From Prevotella sp. S7-1-8 (lineage in GTDB: Bacteria > Bacteroidota > Bacteroidia > Bacteroidales > Bacteroidaceae): a DNA stretch of 64,000 nucleotides. Position numbers and translations under genes: made by a program. This document shows, piece after piece, positions 1 through 7,414 of this stretch (positions are counted from its first letter, which is position 1; each line of letters opens with the position of its first letter). Location of the stretch: contig NZ_JRNC01000012.1 in assembly GCF_000758925.1 (NCBI RefSeq), positions 19,592-83,591 on the forward strand. Reading direction: 5' to 3'. The notes below the pieces were generated by a model. The model was given only the letters and a program-made list of their open reading frames with translations. It did not search any database and was not told where the DNA came from.

Positions 1-793
1 TCTTCACCCCCACGTAGGTCTCGGCATTGAGATACAAACGTGACAGGGCAGCCCATGCGGCGGCCTTGTTGGCCTGTCCGTAGTTGGGATTGTAACCCAC
101 AACTGGGGACGAGAGATCTTTCTCGCTTTCGAGTAATTCTTTCTCCACGTAGTTGAAGAGGTCTTTCTTCATGATTTGCTTGGGACGCTTGCTGCCTATC
201 GGGCTGTTCTCGTCAAAGAACGGATAGTTGCGATACAAGTCAAGGGCGTACATGTAAGTGAGCGCGCGCAAGAATCGAGCCTCGGCCCTATACTCCTTGA
301 TAGTATTTTTCACTTCATTGCTACAACCGCGGCTACTGAGTTTGTCATCGGTGGTCTCACGAAGGAAAGCGTTGGCCAAGTTGATTTGGTAAGCCAATCG
401 GTAATACGATCCCTTGATCCATGGACTTGACGAATCCCAAGAAAGATGGTTAAAGTCGGGGATTCCAGGGTCGTTCCAAGCGCAGTGGGCCATGTCTGAG
501 GCTAATTCTTGCATGTTCCATAGCATGCGTAAGAAAGAAGCCTGCGAGCCACCGTCAATACCCTTGACGTCTTGGTCGGCGTCTCCACCTTTGTTTCCAC
601 CTATCACCATGCCCGCATAAATCTTGGCGAGACTTTGGGTGTAAGCGTTGATGTTGGCCTTGAACACCACGTTGGAAACCAACTCGTCCTTGTCCAAAGG
701 CTGAGTGTCCAAGTCGTTTACGCACGATGTCGTTCCCAACAACGCTCCCGTGAGGAGCAAGAACAACGATTTTTTAATATGATATGTTTTCAT
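1..793 (-). CDS. susD: SusD-like starch-binding outer-membrane lipoprotein (partial, 3' end outside window)
   Basis: Reading leftward from an ATG at 793, the protein begins with a signal sequence ending in a lipobox (LLGTTSC), so it should be a lipoprotein exposed at the outer membrane. The next ~250 residues have the SusD pattern: an N-terminal QPLDK segment, helical stretches such as LWNMQELASDMAHC, and RAEARFLRALTYMYALDLY, the typical SusD TPR-like helix. Family role: the lid that binds oligosaccharide over the SusC porin. It starts 14 bp after the susC stop, so both share a transcript. The reading frame runs off the left edge without a stop; about 264 residues of an expected 500-600 are visible. 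The glycan is inferred from the locus, since SusD sequence alone does not show it. Confidence 0.93.
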   Translation of the reverse strand, partial: MKTYHIKKSLFLLLTGALLGTTSCVNDLDTQPLDKDELVSNVVFKANINAYTQSLAKIYAGMVIGGNKGGDADQDVKGIDGGSQASFLRMLWNMQELASDMAHCAWNDPGIPDFNHLSWDSSSPWIKGSYYRLAYQINLANAFLRETTDDKLSSRGCSNEVKNTIKEYRAEARFLRALTYMYALDLYRNYPFFDENSPIGSKRPKQIMKKDLFNYVEKELLESEKDLSSPVVGYNPNYGQANKAAAWAALSRLYLNAETYVGVK

Positions 794-807
794 TTTTTAC
801 TTGCTAT

Positions 808-3800
808 TTAGAATTTGAAATTGAAACCAAACATAAACGAGATAGGTCTCGGATAGATCTTGTTGTCTATTCCTTCGCCGCTGATTTCAGGATCAATGCC
901 ACTGTACTTGGTGATGACAAATGGGTTTTGCACGGTGAGATACAGACGCGCGGACTGTTTGTCGGTGAACAGCTTGCTGAAGGTGTAACCGAGCGTGATG
1001 TTATCCATGCGCACGAAGTCGGCTTTCTGAACGTAATAGCTGCTGCGGAACTGCCCAATATGGAAGTTCTTGTTGGCGGCGGAGTTCAGGCGGTTCTTCA
1101 AGAAGCCTGACTGGTCGTACATCTGTGAGCCGTCCCATGCCTCGCGGTTAGACTGTGTGTTGTTGTACACGTAGTTGCCGATGCTTGAGCGAAGCGCGAA
1201 CGACAAATCCCAGTTCTTGTAATTCATCTGCGAAGTCAAGCCCATGTACACGTCTGGAGCCGATTTCTTGTAAGGAATAAGGTCGGCCTCGTCTATCTTG
1301 TTGTCGTTGTTCTGGTCCACGTAAGCCCCCTCGATAGGAGTTCCGTTCTTGTCATACATCTGCTCAAACACGTAGAACGAGTTGTATGGCTTGCCAACGG
1401 AGTTAATCTGAACATTGTAACCCACGGCGCCATCTACACCACCATGAATCACGCCCTTGTATCTGGGGTCGTCGTTGATGGTAAGTTTGGTAATGGTGTT
1501 TTTGTTGTACGACACGTTGTAGCCCAATGTCCACTGGAAATTCTTGGTTGTGATGGGGTGCGCTGTCAACGAGAGTTCCACACCCTTGTTTTCCAACGTG
1601 CCCACGTTGGTCAATATTTCATTGCTGAAGTTGGTGCCGGCTGGTGCCGTCACGGTGTTCAACAGGTTGTTGGTCTGACGATAATAGAAATCCAACGTAC
1701 CCGAGAGTATGCCCTTGAAGATTCCAAAGTCGAGGCCGGCGTTGTAGGTTGTGGTCTCTTCCCACTTCAAATTCTCGTCGTAAGCCAATGGCGCGATGAG
1801 CTGTACGCGCTTGTCACCGAAGTAGTAATTGGCTCCGGGCTGTGAGTAAGTGTAGCGCGCCATGTAAGGATAGTCGCCGCTATTGAGGTTCTGCTGACCT
1901 GTCACGCCGTATCCCAAACGCAGTTTCAGGTCGTTGAGCCATTGTGTGTCTTTCAAGAAAGACTCCTCGTTGATGCGCCAAGCCAAAGCCACGGATGGGA
2001 AAACACCCCAGCGGTTGTTCTTGTTGAAACGCGAGGAACCGTCGTTACGCAGCGTGAACGTCAAGAGGTAGCGATCCAATAAGGTGTAGTTCACGCGGCC
2101 GAAGAACGACACGAGGTAGTTTTCCGTGACAAGGTCTTCCGCGCCTTTGTAGAACTCTTTGCCGTACTCCTTGGCTTTGGCTGCGGAGTAGGGGAATTTA
2201 GTCCATTCCGAGCGATAGAAGTGCTGCCATGAATAACCGGCCATGGCGTCGATGAAGTGTGCGCCGAAAGTGTTGGAGTAGTCCATGTAGAACTCCATCA
2301 GCGTGTTGCGTTTGAGCTGCCAGAAGCTGCTGTTCTCACCAAATCCTTTCTTGAAGTTGCCCCAAGTCCACGACATGGGCGAGTTGTCCACGGTAACCAC
2401 GTCGCCAGTTCCTTTGGAAACGTCATATCCTACGTTGAGGTTCGCGCGCAGTTCGGGCAAGAAATGGAATTTGTAATCAAGTTGAATGTTGCCGATGCTG
2501 CGGTACACCTTTGACTTGTCGCTCTTGTCCGTGAGTATGGAGACGGGATTAGCCAACGCAATGTCAATGGGCTTTCCGTCCTTCTTGAGATACATGAAAT
2601 AGCCGTTGCCATACTTTGAGCCTTTCATATAGATGGGCTGCGTGGGGTCATATTGTGTCGCCATGCCCAAAGAGCCAAGGTCAGCAAAACGGTTTGTGTT
2701 GTAAATGCCCTTGAGGTTCAGCTGTACGCTGAGGTGCTTGTCAAAGAATTGCGGACTCAAGTTGACAGCGCCCGTGAAGCGTTCCATGTCAGATGTCTTC
2801 ACGATACCATTCTCTTTCGTGTAACCTACCGACACACGGTAAGGCAGATTGGCCACCGCGCCCGACACACTGACGTTGTGATCGGTGCTCAACGATGTGC
2901 GCAACACTTCCTTCTGCCAGTTGGTGTTGGCGCTGCCAAGCGCGTTTGCCTGCAGGCTTCCCTTGCCAAACTTGGAGGTAACAAAGTGCTTGAAGTCGTT
3001 TGCCGACATCACATCCACCTCTTTGGCGTGGGTGCTTACCTTTACAGAACCGCTATATCCAACTTGGATGCCACCCACCTTGCCTTTCTTGGTGGTGATA
3101 AGAATCACACCGTTTGACGCGCGCGAACCATAGATAGCCGTTGCCGACGCATCCTTCAATATGGTCATGGTGGCAATATCGTCAGGGTTAACGGTGCTCA
3201 GAGGGTTGGCCATACCTTTGATTTCGCCATCATCCACTGGCACACCATCGATAACTACCAATGGGTTGTTAGACGCCGACATGGACGAGCCACCGCGAAT
3301 ACGTATCTTTGCCCCGGCGCCCGGCGCGCCACCATCCGTGATAACGCTCACACCGGCAGCCTTACCTACAAGCATGTCGCTTGCGGAGGTTACGGCGCCC
3401 TTGACCATTTTCTCTGCGTTCAATGCGGTGACACTACCTGTCAGGTCGTTCTTTTTAACCCTGCCATAACCAATCACCACCACTTCGTTGAGGGATTCGC
3501 TCTTCGCTTCTTTCAGGGTGAAGACCATGTTGGCGGTTGCCGGAGCTTCCACAACACCATAGCCAATATAGCTTACGGAGACTTTGGCGCCAGAAGCGGC
3601 GTTGAGTGTGAAGTTGCCGTCAATGTCGGTCACCGTTCCACTCGTATGCCCTACAATTCTAACGGTGGCGCCAATGATCGGTTCGCCGGCCTCATCTTTT
3701 ACATGACCTTTCACAACGATTTGCTGCGCAAAGGCACTTGCTGAAAGGACCAACACGCACAAAAGTGTTAGTAATCTCAGCGGAAACGTGAATTTTTCCT

Positions 3801-3810
3801 GCTTCATCAT
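808..3810 (-). CDS. susC: SusC-like TonB-dependent oligosaccharide transporter
   Basis: A 1000-residue outer-membrane receptor. Residues 1-28 are a signal peptide ending SASAFAQ; residues ~32-105 are a carboxypeptidase-regulatory-like beta-sandwich (GEPIIGATVRI, GTVTDIDGNFTL); the TonB-box and plug region starts NEVVVIGYGRVKKNDLTGSV near residue 108; the rest is a 22-strand barrel ending in an aromatic residue (FMFGFNFKF). The order and length are those of SusC/RagA proteins, which take up oligosaccharides with a SusD partner using TonB energy. susD follows within 14 bp. Its start (MMKQEKF, tandem ATGs) lies ~120 bp from a -7 box at 3933-3940, with a LacI-type operator further upstream. No anti-sigma (STN) extension is present, which fits control by the neighbouring LacI protein and not by an ECF sigma factor. 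Starch-type substrate is inferred from the linked enzymes. Confidence 0.96.
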   Translation of the reverse strand: MMKQEKFTFPLRLLTLLCVLVLSASAFAQQIVVKGHVKDEAGEPIIGATVRIVGHTSGTVTDIDGNFTLNAASGAKVSVSYIGYGVVEAPATANMVFTLKEAKSESLNEVVVIGYGRVKKNDLTGSVTALNAEKMVKGAVTSASDMLVGKAAGVSVITDGGAPGAGAKIRIRGGSSMSASNNPLVVIDGVPVDDGEIKGMANPLSTVNPDDIATMTILKDASATAIYGSRASNGVILITTKKGKVGGIQVGYSGSVKVSTHAKEVDVMSANDFKHFVTSKFGKGSLQANALGSANTNWQKEVLRTSLSTDHNVSVSGAVANLPYRVSVGYTKENGIVKTSDMERFTGAVNLSPQFFDKHLSVQLNLKGIYNTNRFADLGSLGMATQYDPTQPIYMKGSKYGNGYFMYLKKDGKPIDIALANPVSILTDKSDKSKVYRSIGNIQLDYKFHFLPELRANLNVGYDVSKGTGDVVTVDNSPMSWTWGNFKKGFGENSSFWQLKRNTLMEFYMDYSNTFGAHFIDAMAGYSWQHFYRSEWTKFPYSAAKAKEYGKEFYKGAEDLVTENYLVSFFGRVNYTLLDRYLLTFTLRNDGSSRFNKNNRWGVFPSVALAWRINEESFLKDTQWLNDLKLRLGYGVTGQQNLNSGDYPYMARYTYSQPGANYYFGDKRVQLIAPLAYDENLKWEETTTYNAGLDFGIFKGILSGTLDFYYRQTNNLLNTVTAPAGTNFSNEILTNVGTLENKGVELSLTAHPITTKNFQWTLGYNVSYNKNTITKLTINDDPRYKGVIHGGVDGAVGYNVQINSVGKPYNSFYVFEQMYDKNGTPIEGAYVDQNNDNKIDEADLIPYKKSAPDVYMGLTSQMNYKNWDLSFALRSSIGNYVYNNTQSNREAWDGSQMYDQSGFLKNRLNSAANKNFHIGQFRSSYYVQKADFVRMDNITLGYTFSKLFTDKQSARLYLTVQNPFVITKYSGIDPEISGEGIDNKIYPRPISFMFGFNFKF

Positions 3811-3932
3811 TTTGGTTTTTAAGTTTATATTAAGTTATTGTCTCGTCTAAAGGTAGTCATCCCGTCCGCGAATTGTTGTTTAGGCTGCTGGGTCGGGGAT
3901 GATTGTTTTTCTGTTAGCATCGATTGATATTG

Positions 3933-3940
3933 CAAAAATA
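3933..3940 (-). promoter_or_regulatory. -7 box of the susC-susD promoter
   Basis: The complement reads TATTTTTG, an exact match to the Bacteroidetes -7 consensus TAnnTTTG, about 120 bp upstream of the susC start. No TTTG -33 element lies at the usual 19-21 bp distance, as expected of a promoter that needs an activator. Confidence 0.6.
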
Positions 3941-3993
3941 GTCCTTATTTGGGTAGCTTGATGTTTTTTAACGGCAAATTTGATATTATTGAC

Positions 3994-4009
3994 GTGCAAT
4001 CGTTTGCAC
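3994..4009. promoter_or_regulatory. Candidate LacI-family operator in the susC-lacI divergent region
   Basis: GTGCAATCGTTTGCAC is a 16-bp palindrome with one mismatched pair and the central CG typical of PurR/CcpA/LacI-family operators. It overlaps the TTTG -33 element of the lacI promoter (4003-4006), so the regulator probably represses itself. Its centre is 65 bp upstream of the susC -7 box. A near copy lies at 10293-10308. Confidence 0.6.
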
Positions 4010-4035
4010 TGATTAAAGTAAAAATTGTATTTTTG
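4003..4035 (+). promoter_or_regulatory. lacI promoter (-33 TTTG, -7 TATTTTTG)
   Basis: TTTG at 4003-4006 and TATTTTTG at 4028-4035 are separated by 21 bp, close to the Bacteroidetes sigma consensus. A second TATTTTTG at 4063-4070 could be an alternative -7 box. Both precede the regulator gene at 4155; the rest of this 344-bp divergent spacer holds only the operator and the susC promoter. Confidence 0.55.
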
Positions 4036-4154
4036 CAAATGGCTAATTATATGTTAATTGCGTATTTTTGCAACATCTACCTCATAACCGCGCCGTCATG
4101 GTTGCGATATTAGAGCCATGGCATGGCAAGTTGCCTTCATTTCAGACCTAAATT

Positions 4155-5180
4155 ATGAAACCGTCAATCCCGATAACGATGAAAGATATTGCCCGAGCCC
4201 TTGGGGTGTCGGTGGCAACGGTGTCTCGTGCCTTGAAAGACAGCCCAAGCATCAGCCTGGCGCAGCGCGAGAAGATACAGGATTACGCGCGGGAACATAA
4301 TTATAGCCCAAACGTGCTGGCCGAGAGCTTGCGCAATAGCAGGAAGAGGCCCATGAAGATCATAGGCGTGATACTTCCGCAGTTTCAACACTATTACTTT
4401 TCGTCCGTATTGAGTGGCATAGAGCGAGAGGCCGCTTCGCGCGGATATGCCATCATGATTGGCCAGAGCGCCGAGGAATACGATCTCGAGGTGCAACTCT
4501 GCCGTCGGTTCTATGAGCAGAAAGTGTGTGGCGTCATCGTTTCGCAAGCCAAGGACACCCGGCGGTACGACCATTTCCAAAAACTCATTGACAATGGAAT
4601 GCCGCTTGTGTTTTATGATCGTATTTGCACAGGGCTCGATTGCAACCGCGTCGTGGTGGATGACTACCAAGGAGCGTTCAACGCCGTTACCCATCTCATC
4701 GTGACTGGTTGCCGGCGCATCGCCTATTACAGCTCGCCGATGAACATGCAGATATCCAAAAATAGATACAATGGTTACCGTGACGCGCTGCTGCGGCATG
4801 GCCTTCAGCCCGACGAGCGTTTTTTTCGCATCTGTGACAACCGTGCGTACGCGGAGGCCATCACCCCTGACATACTATCCCAAAAAGACATTCCGGATGG
4901 GTTTTTCGCCGTGAACGACGACACGGCCATCGGCATTCTGTACACGGCCAAGCGCATGGGCTTCAAGGTGCCGGCCGAAATATCCATCTGTGGATTTACC
5001 AATGGCCAGCGCGCCATGGCTTGCGACCCTATGCTTACCACCGTGGAGCAACGCGGGGTGCGGGTGGGCGAGGAGGCCGCCGATATTCTTATTAACAAGG
5101 TTGAGGGGCTTACGCCAATGGAAAAGATAGACAAGCGGGTGGTGAGGACGCGCTTGGTGGTGAGGGGGACGACGAGATAG
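4155..5180 (+). CDS. LacI-family transcriptional regulator of the alpha-glucan locus
   Basis: A 341-residue protein with the full LacI architecture. Residues ~9-58 are the helix-turn-helix and hinge helix (TMKDIARALGVSVATVSRAL, then NVLAESLRNSRKR). Residues ~66-330 are the periplasmic-binding-protein-like effector domain (IIGVILPQF, GVIVSQAK, FFAVNDDTAIGIL, ISICGFTNG). It is divergent from susC-susD and precedes the sugar transporter, so it most likely controls the whole locus. Bacteroides sus loci use the unrelated SusR, so a LacI-type controller is a difference from that model. Two matching palindromes (3994-4009, 10293-10308) are its probable binding sites. Start chosen at 4155; an internal ATG at 4179 would still keep the helix-turn-helix. 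The effector is not deducible, a maltose-type sugar being likely from context. Confidence 0.92.
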   Translation: MKPSIPITMKDIARALGVSVATVSRALKDSPSISLAQREKIQDYAREHNYSPNVLAESLRNSRKRPMKIIGVILPQFQHYYFSSVLSGIEREAASRGYAIMIGQSAEEYDLEVQLCRRFYEQKVCGVIVSQAKDTRRYDHFQKLIDNGMPLVFYDRICTGLDCNRVVVDDYQGAFNAVTHLIVTGCRRIAYYSSPMNMQISKNRYNGYRDALLRHGLQPDERFFRICDNRAYAEAITPDILSQKDIPDGFFAVNDDTAIGILYTAKRMGFKVPAEISICGFTNGQRAMACDPMLTTVEQRGVRVGEEAADILINKVEGLTPMEKIDKRVVRTRLVVRGTTR

Positions 5181-5730
5181 CTCGCGTCTCGAGGCTTTCA
5201 ACTCACGGACAGGAAATGCCATTATTAAATTTTCATATCGCAATTTGGATTTAACGTTTCAATCATGAAAGATGTATACGATAATGTTACCATGGTGAAA
5301 AGCATGGGTTTTGCCCCTCGCGGTGCAAGGATCGAGCGTTGTTTGCGAGAAAGTTTTCGCGAGTATGATTTGACAAGCCGGATATTTGGGCGCGGCGCAA
5401 GCGTGGAAGCCAACGCCCGAGAGTCGTCGCGAGGGCATAACCGCGCGGACATCCGTTCAAATGCGGCCATTGCCTTGCGTGGGGCGGGGGAGTCGAGCCG
5501 TTGGCTCGGGCCGTTGCGCCAAGTGGGATATATGCCAAGGCAAGATAAAACAAGTACGAACAACGATAGCGCGGGGGCGCGCAAGGTGTCAACGCCTATC
5601 GTAAAATCAATATCAACAGCAAACGATAAAAATATAAAAACAGAACCGCTATCTTGACCGGTTGCCATAATTGAGCGTCGGAAACGACGCGTCGTAAATT
5701 ATCACACCACCTAATTGTGCATCGTAAATT
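5181..5730. other. 550-bp spacer between lacI and the transporter gene; no convincing gene
   Basis: An open frame at 5265-5657 (130 codons) exists, but it has no recognisable domain, an Arg/Ser-rich low-complexity look and an overlapping open frame on the other strand, so I do not call it a gene. The right end carries the repeat module described at 5670-5732. No TAnnTTTG box was seen before 5731, so the transporter may be read from lacI or from an unrecognised promoter. Confidence 0.5.
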
Positions 5731-5732
5731 AT
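5670..5732. repeat. Imperfect tandem module with hairpin just upstream of the transporter start
   Basis: TCGTAAATTAT occurs at 5692-5702 and 5722-5732, exactly 30 bp apart, the second copy running into the start codon. Each copy is preceded by AATTGnGC; the first carries an extra 13-bp segment that creates a perfect stem GCGTCG-GAAA-CGACGC (5675-5690). It could be a binding site or a leader structure. Confidence 0.5.
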
Positions 5733-7053
5733 GAATAGTGAATTAAAAAAGCCCAATTTGTCCTTTTGGGGTTTATGGAACCTTAGTTTTGGTTTCTTCG
5801 GCGTGCAGATAGCTTATGCCCTGCAGAGCGCGAACATCTCGAGAATTTTCGCCACGTTGGGGGCCGACCCCCACAGCCTTAGTTATTTTTGGATACTGCC
5901 CCCGTTGATGGGCATTGTCGTGCAACCCATTGTCGGGTCGTGCTCTGACAAGACGTGGACGCGTTGGGGGCGGCGCGTGCCCTACCTGTTTCTTGGCGCC
6001 GCGCTGGCCGTCATCGTGATGTGCCTGCTGCCCAACGCCGGGTCGTTTGGCATGGCCGTGTCCACCGCCATGATGTTTGGATTGGTGGCGTTGATGTTTC
6101 TCGACACCTCCATCAACATGGCCATGCAGCCCTTCAAGATGCTTGTGGGAGACATGGTCAACGAGAAACAGAAGGCAAAAGCCTATTCCATACAGAGCTT
6201 CTTGTGCAACGCGGGGTCGTTGGCGGGCTATGTCTTCCCGTTTTTGTTCGCCTTTTTAGGCATCGCCAACACCGCTCCCAAAGGCGTGGTGCCCGATTCG
6301 GTGATTTATAGCTTCTATGTTGGCGCCGCCATCCTCATCCTTTGCGTTGTCTATACCGTTGCCAAGGTGAAAGAGTGGTCACCAAAAGAGTACGAGCAAT
6401 ACAACGGAGCCACCGAGACCTCTGGTGAGGACAAGGCCAGTGGCAACTGGATCAAACTGCTCCAGAACGCTCCGGCCACGTTCTGGAAAGTTGGTGTGGT
6501 ACAATTTTTCTGCTGGATTGCGTTCATGTATATGTGGACATACACCAATGGCACGGTGGCTGCCAACGTGTGGGGTACCACCGATGTCGCCTCCGAGGGC
6601 TACCAGACGGCCGGCAACTGGGTGGGCATACTGTTTGCCGTGCAAGCCATCGGCTCTGTGCTGTGGGCCCCCATCCTGCCCAAGTTCACCAATCGCAAGA
6701 TGGCTTATGCCGTAAGTCTGTTCTTGGGCGCGGCCGGATTTGTGTCGTGCGCCTTTGTCCACGACCAGTACCTGCTCTTCGTTCCGTTCTTGTTGATAGG
6801 CTTCGCGTGGGCCGCCATGCTCGCCATGCCGTTCACCTTTGTCACCAACGCCTTGCAGGGCTACGGTCACATGGGCGCCTATCTGGGCCTGTTCAATGGC
6901 ACTATTTGTATACCACAGATTGTGGCCGCGGCCATTGGCGGCGTCGTATTGGCTTTGGTTGGCAGCGTGCAGAGCCACATGATGGTTGTCGCCGGCATTT
7001 CGTTATTGCTGGGTGTCGCCGCCGTCTCGTTGATCAAGGATGTCAAGGACTGA
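5731..7053 (+). CDS. GPH/SLC45-type MFS sugar transporter
   Basis: A 440-residue inner-membrane protein with about twelve hydrophobic helices. The N-terminus (FWGLWNLSFGFFGVQIAYAL) and the loop after the second helix (GSCSDKTWTRWGRRVPYLF) match the sucrose/maltose symporters of the GPH/SLC45 group, in which D-x-x-x-x-R-W-G-R-R-x-P is the signature. Such proteins import disaccharides with protons. A hydrophilic central loop (~210-235, KEWSPKEYEQYNG) separates the two halves. It is codirectional with lacI and the downstream glucan enzymes, pointing to maltose or small maltodextrin uptake after SusCD and the hydrolases. The exact sugar is inferred. No frameshift or truncation is seen. Confidence 0.88.
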   Translation: MNSELKKPNLSFWGLWNLSFGFFGVQIAYALQSANISRIFATLGADPHSLSYFWILPPLMGIVVQPIVGSCSDKTWTRWGRRVPYLFLGAALAVIVMCLLPNAGSFGMAVSTAMMFGLVALMFLDTSINMAMQPFKMLVGDMVNEKQKAKAYSIQSFLCNAGSLAGYVFPFLFAFLGIANTAPKGVVPDSVIYSFYVGAAILILCVVYTVAKVKEWSPKEYEQYNGATETSGEDKASGNWIKLLQNAPATFWKVGVVQFFCWIAFMYMWTYTNGTVAANVWGTTDVASEGYQTAGNWVGILFAVQAIGSVLWAPILPKFTNRKMAYAVSLFLGAAGFVSCAFVHDQYLLFVPFLLIGFAWAAMLAMPFTFVTNALQGYGHMGAYLGLFNGTICIPQIVAAAIGGVVLALVGSVQSHMMVVAGISLLLGVAAVSLIKDVKD

Positions 7054-7157
7054 CGGTCTTGCAAAACACCTGATGTTTTCCATGCTCTCTCTCGCATCTC
7101 ACTTCATCCCGGTTTGGGAAACAGAGGCTTGAGTGACAGGAGATGACAAAAGCGTTA

Positions 7158-7189
7158 AAGGCTGGGCTTCTCGCAAGGAGTCCAGCCTT
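7158..7189 (+). terminator. Hairpin downstream of the transporter gene
   Basis: AAGGCTGG (7158-7165) and CCAGCCTT (7182-7189) form a perfect 8-bp stem around a 16-nt loop. It is not followed by a T-run, so termination is uncertain. The rest of the 361-bp spacer 7054-7414 shows only a -7 box at 7328-7335. Confidence 0.35.
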
Positions 7190-7327
7190 GCGCGTGTCAT
7201 GCCACAAACCAGCGCCTGCTGATATGGCGACAAAAATAAACATATGAGTAAGAGCAGACAATGTTCAGATTGAAAATTCCGCTTCAAATTTTCTTAATCA
7301 GCATACTGACAACTTGCGGATTTTATG

Positions 7328-7335
7328 TATTTTTG
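7328..7335 (+). promoter_or_regulatory. -7 box before the C10 protease gene
   Basis: TATTTTTG matches the Bacteroidetes -7 consensus, 80 bp upstream of the protease start, with the extended TGCAA flank seen at other promoters here. No well-placed -33 TTTG was found. It suggests that the protease is transcribed independently of the transporter. Confidence 0.5.
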
Positions 7336-7414
7336 CAAACTTGTTTACATGTCGAATTGTATCTACGCACTTTCATTTTATTAGCGATTACATATAGATT
7401 CAATAAAATACAGA

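Noticed and set aside
5265..5657. 130-codon open frame between lacI and the transporter
   Set aside because: No recognisable domain, low-complexity Arg/Ser-rich translation, and an overlapping open frame on the opposite strand.
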